Positions 46,201-57,100 of a DNA stretch of 64,000 nucleotides are shown here, piece after piece. Made by a program: the position numbers and the translations under genes. The stretch spans positions 62,001 through 126,000 of the forward strand of contig NW_026251745.1 of the NCBI RefSeq assembly GCF_025024155.1. Reading direction: 5' to 3'. Under the pieces are notes generated by a model. It searched no databases and was not told the origin of the DNA. It saw only the letters and a program-made list of their open reading frames with translations. The first letter of the stretch is position 1; each line of letters starts with the position of its first letter. This DNA is from Gamsiella multidivaricata (lineage: Eukaryota; Mortierellomycota; Mortierellomycetes; Mortierellales; Mortierellaceae).

Positions 46201-46350
46201 CCATGGCAGGTACACACGAACTTTGCGGGGATCTCTGCCTGCCTTATTAATACCCTTGTAGAGCGGGTATGTTACGGCATCCCGTCCGGAGAACCTGTAG
46301 ATTTTGAGTCGTGCCACAGGCAAGTCCTCTGGATGCCCTCCTTGAGACAT
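42095..46350 (-). CDS. FHA and tandem-BRCT nuclear protein, MDC1/Mdb1-like
   Basis: Nine exons on the minus strand: 46350-46170, 46077-46037, 45954-45880, 45763-45686, 45584-43851, 43763-43574, 43481-43285, 43094-42931 and 42812-42095, about 1125 aa, all phases continuous. An N-terminal FHA domain (~14-130) has INKAGRDP and HAAIEC, the phosphothreonine-binding Arg and His blocks, then MVYE and a GGAPSTIWGKK loop. A ~560-residue disordered Ser/Thr/Gln-rich middle with several SQ and TQ pairs follows. Two BRCT repeats come next, RWGGSLKNNNIEEAAILVF..GIPIVSFKWL (~705-765) and LFKGYSFYMVPYKHD..VTASGGKMV..VMNHEFVMDSI (~795-885). The end is a Lys/Ser-rich tail. This layout is that of MDC1 and S. 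pombe Mdb1, which bind gamma-H2A at DNA breaks. The assignment rests on architecture. Confidence 0.85.
43160..43244. repeat. GT microsatellite inside an intron
   Basis: Interrupted (GT)n with TA and TATG spacers, located in the intron between the last two BRCT-encoding exons of the MDC1-like gene. On the coding strand it reads as an AC repeat. Confidence 0.8.
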
Positions 46351-46521
46351 GGTGCGAACGGTGCGATCGTCGAATGGAGTAGAGAGACAGGGGACAGGTC
46401 ATTTGCCACTTGCTGGCGCAGTGTTTGCTCTCTACAAACGAAAATTTATTTTTCATTTACAGCCTTATTTGAAACAAGCTATGTTGCTGCGATGCTATTG
46501 CAAATATGCTTGGTGATGTCC

Positions 46522-48587
46522 TCAAACCACACTCTTTTCCTTGTTTTCCTTGTCGGCCCGGCGTGCTTCCTTCCTTCTCTTCTTCTTGCATTTGTGACAC
46601 ATGCAGATCTCCCCAATGTCGCTTTCGCTCTCTGTCGAGCTCAAATCATCGCTCGAGTCCGAGCTGGAACTGGAGCTGCTGGAACTGCTATCGTCAGTGG
46701 ACAAACGAAGCATCGGAACATATGTGAGGGACCTACATTTATCCAGCAAATCCTTATAAAAGCACCGTCCTGTTTTGGCGTACAGCCGCTCAATCTCGGA
46801 CCGAAGCTTCTTTGCCAGCTTTGGACGGGCATGACGTGTATGCAGCCATACCGCCTCAAAGTTCGTGGGCGAACAGAAGTTCTGTGTGATGGCGATCGTA
46901 AAGTCTAGAGTAAAGTCCGCCAGTAAGCGATAATGACAATCAGCCGCGTGTTAGCCTCGTGTAGAAAGCACGCATAGGTATACCACTAGCAATAAAAACT
47001 ACTGTTCGGTTTCATACCCAGGTTCATAACGATGTGGGGCCATCCACCTGGCACGAACATAGTCTCGCCAGGGTGCTGAATAACTTGAATCATGCCATAT
47101 TTCTTGCCAAGCTCAAAGTCGTTTTCTGCAAAGCGCGGATAGACGTGATGGTACCAAGAGACAGCTTCCCGATCAAAGGGCTTCATGGGTGGGTCGTAGA
47201 CGCTCTTGGGTATGCCTGGCGGAAAGAGGCACCACCGTTTATGTCCTGAAGTAAGCGTATTCCAGGCGGAGGTTCCTGGAGATAAGTAGTGCGATAACGA
47301 GAAAATCGCAGGGCATTTAGATTTACCTTTTCGACAAGAGGAGCAAAAAAAACAAACAAACTCTTCTTTGATTTACCAAGAGGGTCAACGTGGATGCCAG
47401 TGCCACTTCTAGCGCCTCCCACGACAAACCAGCGGAAAGGTGGCCTCCTTCGATCCCCAGATAACCTATGAAAGAGGAGTAACACAGTATTAAAAATCTA
47501 TTTGAATAGTTGAAGAAGCAGCAGTCTCCAGTGCAGACGCTATGGCTCAGGATTCACATACTGGAACAAGTCGTCCTTGAAATATTTTGGTACGATAAAG
47601 TCGTCAAGTAATGTACTCGCATGCTCCTCCTCACGCTTGGATGGGCGTTCCTTGGACTCGTCATCAACAGATTCCACTCGGCTACTGTTTGCGCTGTCCC
47701 TCTTCCCGAAGACGCGAATGGCCTTTTTTGAGCCCGCTGTAGGCGAACTTGATCCAGAGCGAGGTCTTTTGCTTCCGACGACACCTGCTTCGCCTCCACT
47801 GCTGGAGGAATCACCCTTTGAGTGAGGCGATCTCTTGACCTTTCTCTCTGACGAAGACGAGGACGATGAGGACGAGGACGAGATGCGTCTCTTTTGCACA
47901 GGTGTTAACTTGCGCTTGACGAATCCAGAGTCGAAGATGTAAAGAGGCGAGTCGTCCTTGAGTCCGTCTGTTTCAGCGTACTGCAGAAAGTATTTCATTT
48001 TGACATACACGTTGTTGCCATCGTCGTCCTCTCCCACTTTAAACGGCTGCGAGTAATACTTCTTGAGGAATGTCTAGGTGTAGATCGTAAGCAGTAATTG
48101 AAGATAGAATATGTTTAGCGCGTTGCCCGGAGACCATTTTGCAGTATGGCCCATTTTGAGTACAGGCTAGAGGACTAAGTATACCTCAGAGTTCCAGTTC
48201 TTGCAGGCTCCCCAACCTTCAGTTACTCCTCGGATTACGACCGGCTGGCATTTTTCTTCAAATTGCTCGATGAACTCCTCCCTAGAGACTTTGTCATAGT
48301 CGATCCTTTGAAGTGTGTCGTAGGATTCCGGAATCGTAAAGTCCTGTTTGGCGAATTGGTGTTTGTCCCATTGAAAGATATCGAGTTCTATTTTGAAGGG
48401 ACAAGCGGATCTTACGAAGGTTAGATCCTGTACAACCAACATTCAAGTCTTCCTTAACGGATCTTGTTAGCGAGCCGATACAGGAAATATCGCACTTCAA
48501 ATGCAAGCTCCAGGGCTTACCCGAACGAGCTCTCAGTTTTGCCCGTCTAATCCGCCGGTGGTAACGGGTCATCAGAGGCGGCTGCAT
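46522..48587 (-). CDS. JMJD6: JMJD6-like JmjC dioxygenase
   Basis: Six exons: 48587-48521, 48387-48185, 48073-47562, 47465-47377, 47275-47018 and 46904-46522, 503 aa. Matches animal JMJD6 along its length: [14 protein letters not shown] start, WDKHQF, the [11 protein letters not shown] helix, [43 protein letters not shown], then GIHVDPLG with iron ligands H286 and D288, [17 protein letters not shown], and [10 protein letters not shown] with H371 as the third ligand. JMJD6 hydroxylates lysines on splicing factors and other nuclear proteins using Fe(II) and 2-oxoglutarate. A Ser-rich insertion of ~95 residues with basic KR pairs interrupts the core between IFDS and the [10 protein letters not shown] segment; it also has a poly-Ser C-terminus like animal JMJD6. 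It starts 97 bp after RRN7 ends and stops 171 bp before the MDC1-like gene. Confidence 0.93.
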
Positions 48588-48684
48588 GGTGGTTTGCCTG
48601 CGATCGATCAAAGGGGATGAGTATGGAATTTTTTTTTTTCGAATCGATCAGGGGTTGAAATATCAGGAGAGGATATCACGTGCT

Positions 48685-51292
48685 TTATTTGGGCTCAAAT
48701 AGCTCCCACAGCCGTTTCCGGGATTGGCTCACCAAGATACTCGGGGCGCGACGTTCAAACAGAACAACCCTTTCCATCAATGCGACTTCTTCCTGTAATA
48801 CACTCGGCTCCATGGACAAGGCATTGCTAGCATAGCTTAAGAGTCGCCCGTAATTGCCCAGGTACACGGCTGCATCATCTGGTTTGTAATGGACGTACTC
48901 TTCTCCAGGCTTCAAAGGCGGAGGCTTCAGGTCGTCACTGTCCATGAAGTTTTCGGGAGGATGTATATCGGTATTCAGGTGCTTTATGAATGCCTCTAAC
49001 CCTGGAGATATTCCTTGATCTCCATTGTACTGGTCTACTTCCTGGACATACTCTGTCGACTGAAACACCGCAAGCAGATGGGCGAGTGCTATAATAAAAA
49101 GAAAAATAAAAATAAAAATAAAAAGATTAGAAAATAAGGCCTGATATGGTTCCTGTAGGGTTTATTTCCGCTCATGGCATTATCCATGAAAGTACATAGG
49201 CACATACTTGGCTTTCTTGCTGGCCGCAGCGCACCCTTGGAATATTCGCTGTAAAGGTCTGGGTTGACCTGGATAAGTTCTTCATACTCCCTGATGAACC
49301 ACGTGAAGGTGCAAAGGGAATTCATGTTAGTTTGAAACCATTAGTCTTTTGAGAGAAAACGCACATATTCCGATTCAAAGAAAGTACCCAAACGACGAAG
49401 GCAGTGTAGTCTGCGCTTGGACGCTATCAAAAACATCCAGTGACTTGATCCATGAAGATTCCTGCGGTAGTGCGTTCATCCAGTATAACCGATCATCTGC
49501 AGATCTACGGTTTAAAGAAATAATAAAAGATCGCCTTAGCGTGTGCCGAATTTCATGACACAGGCAAATGGTAAAAGAGTCAATTTCAGTACCTTTGCTT
49601 TCCATCCAAACCAAAGAATAGCTTGGCCACAATAATCACAGCGGCCATGGCATGCACAGGAGCTCTCAGCGGAGCGTTATCGACGAGAACTTGAGTCAAA
49701 AAAGGATTTTGTGTTTGAGGTGATGTACAAACATCGAGGTAGAGTTGGAACAGTCGTAGCGCGCAGGGGTAAACTTCAACTAATAGTTGCGGAGCAAATG
49801 CTGGTCAGACATAGATAATGTTGATGGTGATTAGCAGTAGCTAAAAAGCAGCGAAAGAAAGTGGATTACCTGGCAGCATTAACTCCTGAACAAACCGATA
49901 GATGAGCGGGGCTAAGTTGGGCATGTCGCTCTTGAAGCCAAGCGATTCCCGAAGCAGCTTCAACAGCGCATTCGTAGGTTGATAGAAACTAGACAATGTC
50001 CTGGACTGAAAGCCGAAGAGCAAGAATTAGTTGTTGAAGAGATCTTGTCATAAACAATAGACATAACCTCGTCGCATCGGATCATACCTTTGGAAACAGA
50101 AGGCTAGTACCTGCTAAGCTGAGCCTTTTGGTCAGGTCCGCTGGTAGATGGTCTGATGCATTGTAATAAAGGACTCGTCCATCCATGGTCCACCTACAGT
50201 GAATAGTACAATGTCATGTCAGATTCAGCAAGAAGAACGTGTCCTACCAAGGCTGATAGCCTCGTCGTGATGCTTACCGACGAAAATCGGCCAGAAGAAC
50301 TGGTATTTGCAAATGTTGCGCTGAGAGGTAGCAAATTGAGATGGTGAAAGCCAGTGAGAGGCGCGTGGGATCATAGTAATATTGCACAGACTTCTTAAAC
50401 GTTGATTGACGGCCGCTAATCTCCTTGCCATCGTCCACGAAATCTGCGTCATGTGGCGACATCTCTCCGTCGTAGTTATCCTCGTCCCTGTCCGCGTCGG
50501 AACCCTCTGATGTTGAGTCGCTATCCTCGCTATGCCCTCCCTGGTACTCGGCCATTTGATCTAATGCATCCGGAGCCTTATCTCTATCGACCGTTTTGTC
50601 TTTGAACAGGGATCGATCGAATGTCTTTCCACCGCTAGGTCCGAGATCCTCGTCAAAAAATATCTCCTCTACTTCACCATCGATGCCACTAATATCGTTG
50701 TCGCTCACATCTTCTCCGCCCAGGCCATTCGTATCCGTGTTCTCTGGGATCTCGTTCCATTTCTCCTTGTACTTCACAAGGCCTGACATGTAAAGCAACC
50801 AGTATTCATGGGCAACATGCTCTAGCTCTGGTGGAAACCCCAAATCATGTATCAGTGTATGCAATTGCTTCCGCAGCACCAACTGGATTGCCTGAAGACA
50901 TACATAGTCCGCATCAGCTCCACTTAATTCTAGTTGATGATATGTAGAGGATCGATGAGCATATGTGGTCGTCTGCGCCCTCTGTATCCAAACCAAGAAA
51001 GTCATACTTACGCTGATGTCCTCGTTCTTTACGTTTCCTCTTGGGTCTCCTTGTTTTCCTCTCAAATGTGTTGCCTCCACCGGCATCGAACTCGCCTTCC
51101 TCCTCTTGATGACCCTATCGAACAAAAAATGGCTGATCAGTTCTTGCTAAGAGGTAACACAGCTGTGGTTGCATCACCTCCAGGGCGAATCCTTACCTCG
51201 AGCTGGTGGCCAAATTCGCAAACGTAGAACCCCAAACTATTCTTCCTCCATTTTCTGCTACGACAGATTCGGCAGGGTGGTTTTTTTGCCAT
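48685..51292 (-). CDS. RRN7: RNA polymerase I core-factor subunit, Rrn7/TAF1B-like
   Basis: Nine exons: 51292-51197, 51114-51012, 50929-50278, 50193-50088, 50005-49870, 49800-49593, 49504-49388, 49290-49208 and 49088-48685, 634 aa. The first exon is a zinc ribbon, CRIC at 7-10 and CEFGH at 25-29, followed by the GHQEEEGEFD loop typical of TAF1B/Rrn7 (B-reader-like region). Cyclin-fold segments include DYVCLQAIQLVLRKQL, HEYWLLYMS, SVQYYYDPTRLSLAFTISICYLSAQHL, WTMDGRVLYYNA and AAVIIVAKLFFGLDGKQR. An acidic insertion of ~110 residues splits the first cyclin fold. The protein recruits RNA polymerase I to rDNA promoters in the nucleolus and is a TFIIB relative. The fourth zinc ligand appears to be His rather than Cys. 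It is divergent from SDS22. Confidence 0.88.
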
Positions 51293-51471
51293 TGGTTGAC
51301 GACGGTCGGTCGGTCGGATGTGTTGAAGGGAAAATAAAAATAAAAAAACCGCAAAATGCGTTCAATATCTCTGCTTCCTAGTGACCAGTCACTTGTAAGA
51401 ATTGTGCTGTGCAGTTGGAGTCAGGAACTTCACTTCTCCAACAACCCACATCACAAACACGAACATCCACA
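51293..51471. promoter_or_regulatory. 179-bp divergent spacer, RRN7/SDS22
   Basis: Both start codons flank this segment, so the two genes must share promoter DNA. It contains GGTCGGTCGGTCGG (51303-51317) and an A-rich stretch (51330-51347). No TATA box is obvious in either direction. Confidence 0.5.
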
Positions 51472-53392
51472 ATGACTGAGAAACGCGTGCAACTCGATGC
51501 GGACGAGCAGAACAGGCTATTTCAGGAGGCAAGGAAGAGCGGGAACAACAATCACCATGACGACTCCGGCGACGAGAGTAACGAGGAGAATGGCGTGGTC
51601 AGGCGTGGTATCCCCAATGGAGAAGAGCCTCAAACTTCAGACGGAGGTAATACCCTCGCGGATAAAATTTTGATTGCACTGGCATCATAGTTTCTAATGA
51701 AGCGTTGGCTCTAATCTACTATCTATCGTCCAGACTTTTTGACAGATTTCCCAGACGACACCGAGGTACACCAACTGTTTGTTTTGAGGCGCGAATTGCG
51801 GTGGATCATACCCTTCACAAGTGCCGAGTGCTTACCATTTGTACTTGTATGAACACAGGAACTAGAGCTGACGCACCTTAGAATTGATGACATTCCTTCG
51901 TTGCATCTCGAGCGCTTCAAGAGCCTTCAGGTATAGCATAACAGGCAGGATTCAGGGTACCATTATAGTTAACAAGGCAGAATATGATGAGTGCTGACAG
52001 TAATGCCTGTTCCACTCGCACTATCATTTGGACAGAAATTATCTTTCCGCCAAAATTTGATCCCGAGGATCAGAGGCCTAGAGGCGCTCACATCTCTTAC
52101 CGAGCTCGACTTGTACGACAATCGATTCAGCAAGATTGAGGGTCTTGAGAATTTGACAGAGTTGAGGTAAGAGCTACTGCGCGGACAAAACATTTCTAAT
52201 GAGTATATCCACCATCTGTTAACGCATGAAGGTTCATGCTCGACATTGATTTAATGCAGGTCCCTGGATTTAAGCTTCAATGGCATCCGCCACATCAAAG
52301 ACATCGACCACCTCGTCAATCTCACGGACCTATATTTTGTCAGTAATAAGATCACGGTCATCGAGAACCTGAGTGCTCTGGTGAACATTACGAACCTCGA
52401 ACTGGGATCAAACCGCATCAGGGTACGAAAGAACCTTTTTTTTTTTTTTTTTTTTTTTGAAGCAATACCTCAGCATGTAGACATACATTAAGATGTCTAC
52501 ACGCATTGGGCATTAAACATTACTAGGTGATCGAAAACTTGGACAGCCTGGTCAACCTAGAACAACTCTGGCTTGGAAAGAACAAGATTACAAAACTACA
52601 GGTAATGTGCTCGCTGATGTCGAGCACTTCAACACTAGTGCCCCTCACTCTTGTAGGAACAGAATTTCAAACATTCACTAATCCGTTTCTATTATAGAAT
52701 CTGTCAAGTTTGAAGAAATTGAAGATCCTGAGCATCCAGTCCAACCGACTGACAGCCATTGAAGGGCTAGAGGAACTCGAAAGTCTGGAGGAGATCTACG
52801 TGAGCCATAACGGGATCTCCAGAATCGAAGGATTTGACAATAATGTATGTTGCTGACAGCCCCGGATGTGCGAATTGGTGGCAGTTATTTTCACATTGAT
52901 ATACCTTAACTGTTTTCTCTTGTGGATGTAGGGCAAGCTGACCACAGTTGACATCGGCAACAACAGGATCTCAAAGCTCGAAAATCTGAGACACTTAAAG
53001 AACCTGCAAGAGCTATGGGTATGCTTTTATTGGTCTTGAAAAATGAAGCTATGCATGTCTCTTTGCCTCCGTTAATGGTTTGGTTTTTTTACATTTCACT
53101 TGTTTTCTAGGCAAGCAACAATCAGCTGGATTCCTTCGAAGACTTTGAAACTGAATTGAAGGAAAATTGCCCTGGACTCGAGACAGTCTATGCTGAAGGG
53201 AACCCACTTCAGACTAATAACTTTACGACCTACCGTCTCAAGATGAAGATCATGCTGCCCCAAATCAAGCAGATCGATGCCCAGTAAGTAGTCTGCCATC
53301 GACATCGACATCCCCCTAACAACGGTCATTGTAATCTTATTCAGCTAATTTAACTGTATCATTTGCTTATCTCCAGACTTGTGCGTCCTTAG
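51472..53392 (+). CDS. SDS22: Protein phosphatase 1 regulatory subunit Sds22 (leucine-rich repeats)
   Basis: Ten exons: 51472-51646, 51734-51765, 51859-51930, 52036-52166, 52260-52422, 52527-52601, 52698-52844, 52932-53018, 53111-53283 and 53377-53392, giving 356 aa. After ~60 hydrophilic residues, about eleven 22-residue SDS22-type leucine-rich repeats follow, e.g. LTSLTELDLYDNRFSKIEGL, LVNITNLELGSNRIRVI and LESLEEIYVSHNGISRIEGF, closed by an LRRcap region (LETVYAEGNPLQ). Sds22 binds PP1 catalytic subunits and controls their maturation and mitotic roles in the nucleus. Exons often begin or end at equivalent repeat positions. The second exon is only 32 nt and the last 16 nt, adding LVRP. The sixth exon is preceded by an intron with a 23-nt poly(T). 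Confidence 0.95.
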
Positions 53393-54169
53393 GCTGCTCT
53401 GCCAAAGTCCGCGTGAGAATTGAACGGAGATCTTTGATATTCTCGCAACAATCTCCGTACCTACCATGTAGAAAATACAGACGATCTTGTTCCTCCGTCG
53501 GTGTACCCGTAAATTAGCCGGCTGCATGTATATTGTGTTCATTTTGCCAAGACTTTCACCGATAAATCGGACTCTGTCCCACGCATGGTGGCTATGTTGA
53601 AATCGGGACTTTGCTTGGCGCTCGGCACTTTGCAGCCCTCCTATACTTCGCTATAAAGGATGGAGTGGGGGACACATTTTTATTTGCTTAGCCCTGCCAA
53701 AACACAAAAAAGATAAAGAGCTCTCGCCTCCCCCTCCTTTCTCCTCCATCGCTCCTCCATCTTTGCATCGCACCTCATCACACCCCTCGTCTGCTCACCC
53801 AAAGCCGCAAGTCTACGGACTGCTCTTCTGCCCTTTTGCCTTCGACTTTACTGCACCTCATTTTCTTCGTCTTCTTCCTCTTCCCTATTCTACCCTTTAT
53901 TTTTCTTTGTCTTCCCTCTGCTTCACCATACACGTTTTCAATATCGTAGAGGCACAGTCTAATCAGCCTCGACTCTAGTAAAACGCGCTTCGCCCAGTGA
54001 ACAGGACTACCCGGCACGCTGCAGTGTCATCGAGCACTCTCTTTTGCAGAAATTCACCAGGACACACTCCTCAGCGTCTTTCCGACCACAATACACCACA
54101 CTCAAACAACAAGCGCGACCTGTCTCCGTAAATAAGAACCGATAGTCCCGCCAACTAACCGCAGTAGCC
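53393..54169. other. Promoter and leader of the sterol glucosyltransferase gene
   Basis: 777 bp without a coding signal. A GCTATAAAGG element near 53651-53660 is a plausible TATA box. It is followed by a long pyrimidine-rich tract (53725-53960, mostly C and T) and a C/A-rich stretch up to the ATG, the composition of a long fungal leader. Confidence 0.5.
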
Positions 54170-57100
54170 ATGAGTCTCAACGACATGACTGTCAAACCAC
54201 CAACTAGTGGGTCTGCTCTGTTGCAGTTCTTTACAGCAGCGCTGCGCCAGGTAATTGACCCTTCCCTGTACCTCTTGGGCGCATGTTGGTGTATCTCATT
54301 CAGCAACTGGAACACAGTCAAAAGAAAAAGAGAGATCCTTTTTGTGCTTCCATAGCACGGTCCATTGCAGGACAACAGGCTGTGTGACCTATTTTAAAGT
54401 CATGGGTGATAGTGACCAAAGGAACAATAGCAAGGAATGTCATATGCCAGCGAGCAAAGAACAATGGACGTAACAGCCGACTGAGTCGATTGTTATTTTT
54501 TATTATGACAATATCTCTGGCGGGATGTAGTAAACGTGCGAGAGTGAAAGCGGACATGCAGGAACGCTTACGAGATTTCCGTTGGGGATGTATATAGTTA
54601 CTTGTTTGCCTTCGAAGCGACTCTTTACGAGGCAATGGGGAGAAAAGACTGAGGGGGCCTGTACTTTCTCGCTCATACCTATCATGCCTTTCTTTGCTTT
54701 CTCATGTTTGTAGGAAAGCATGGCCGGCTCTCAACAGAGATCCGACTTCAGCTCCGAAGAGGACGATGATATAGTTCACGTGAATGACGAAGGTAGGCGG
54801 AACAAGGCATCACGAGAAGGCCTAGCCCGCTGGCTGAGAGTGCATTCATGATGCTCACGACCTATGCAGTCCCGCTTTCGCACAAATTGCGGACAAGCAT
54901 GGAGTCCATCACATAAAATAATGCTGACAAAGCCAGAGCTCGAGACTGACATAGTTTCCTTGCGCGGTGATGCACTATGTGTCTATGCACTAATAGGCAG
55001 GGGATCGATTCGCCGGACGCTGATCCGACAAGAGTCCATCCATGGACTGGGTATCCACTCGGATGTGGAAGACGAGGACTTTAGTGGCGATGAGGATCAC
55101 CGCCGTCAACATGAGAATCACCGCCGTCAACATGAGAATCGTGAGCCCGAGAGGGAACGTGCTATGAGTGAAGATGGTGACATCTCAAAATCCACTAACG
55201 CTATTTCCTATGGCTCCCCGAGAGATAAGAAGACTATCGCCGAAAAGTTGCAGGCAGCATTTGGTTTTCCGGAAGTTGAGGAGTTCGTTGGAGGTAACCA
55301 TAATAGCAAGGCTTTTACCTACCGCATCCCCTACTCGGCTGCTGGGATGAATGGATGACTAATCTTTGTATTCATCCTTTGGTAGAGTTCTCGTGCGAGC
55401 TGGCCCGGTCGGTGCTTCTTCGTGGATATATGTATTTGACGTCAAACCATATTTGCTTCTACGCTAACCTCCCGGGCAACCAGGTTAGCATCATAAACGA
55501 TGTTTTAATTTATGAGAGAGCCAAGGAACTAATTGCTTTGCAGTGGGTTACAGATCTAACGCATACAACTTGTAACTGTCCATCTATATCGATGAAATAG
55601 GATGTCGTTCAGAAGGAGGGATATTTCTTGAAAAAGTCGAAAACCACCAAGCAGTTTACGCGCTACTGGTTCATCCTTAAAAACGACGTGCTCAGCTATT
55701 ACTCAAACCAGAGCGTAAGAGAAGCATTTTTGGCATTGGACATCGTGAACTTGATCCTTGCGGGAATTTGGGCTGATCGCCATGGTCATGTTGTATCTGT
55801 GGACATTTAGGATATCTATAGCCCCAGCAAAACGATTGCTCTCAAGCATGCGCTTTCTGCTGAACCTTCGCCCAAAAATGATCTCGACTTTCATATCTTC
55901 ATGAACAATCGAAAGTACACCTTCAGGACAGATTCTCCGCTACTAAAAATGGATTGGGTCAAGGCCATCTCAAATTCTATCTTTCATGCCGGAATGAAGG
56001 GTGAAAAAGTCAAAGTAATATATAATTACCTGGGTACCTTCACATCGATGAGAGATTTGTGCATTTCCAAATGCTGTCCACTAACAAAATAAGCCCTTAT
56101 TTCTGGTAGATCTCGATCCCGCTGGGTAATGTGCTGGACATGGAATTGAACACCATGGCTTTTGCACAGGCGATCCATGTGAAGGCGGTGGAAAGTGATG
56201 AATCATTTGCTGTTGAAGATGTAAGCGAAAGTATATTTTTTGCTGTTGCATTGATGGGTGAGTGTTGAACTGGACCAAGTTCTGACCCTAGCATACATAT
56301 TAGTTCTATTTTGCCTACTTCAATGACGCTCCCAAGACATTAGCTGCCTTGAAGACCCAATTCGAGAAGTACCAACAGGACATACTGCAGAACCACAGCC
56401 TTAATCGAGATCACAAGATCTTTGACAGTACCTCTCTCAGCACGAGTGCTTCGGTGAAAACGGGAGCAACCACTGCGGAGGCTGCGGGACCTGTGCGCCA
56501 TCGTCCTAAATTGCTTCATCCTGACAGAATCAAGTTCGGCTCGAGGAGTAGCAGCCCTTGTAGATCACAGCCAACATCGGATACGGAAGATAATGAGAAG
56601 GAGAAATACCGGCACGCGCTATCCTTCTCCATTCGCGGTACGACCAGCTGGCTCAGCGATCACAAGTCCGACTTTGGTGCTGCGGACTCTTCCATGACAA
56701 CGAGCGAGAAGGAACAGGAGGCATTCAGGAAGGACTTCTCTTTGCCGGATTCTGAAGGACTGAGCGCTGTCGTTTCTGGATATCTCTTGCGCATTGTTCC
56801 GCTTTCGGGACACGTCTATCTGTCTGACAATTACCTCTGCTTCAAGTCTAAATGGTACAGAACACGCACACAGGTCATTGTGCCATTGGCTGATGTTCAG
56901 GAGGTAAAAAAGGATAAGGGCACTCTATTATCTTTTCACGGACTCAGTCTTCTCACCAAGAAAGACGACGAAATCTTTTTTGATTTTTCTTCGACTGAGA
57001 CCCGTAACACCATTTTGAACACACTCATTGACCGCACCACTCCAGAAGCCCAGGCGCGTCGACTAAAATTACGCACACAGTCTCTGGCCGCTGAAACGCC

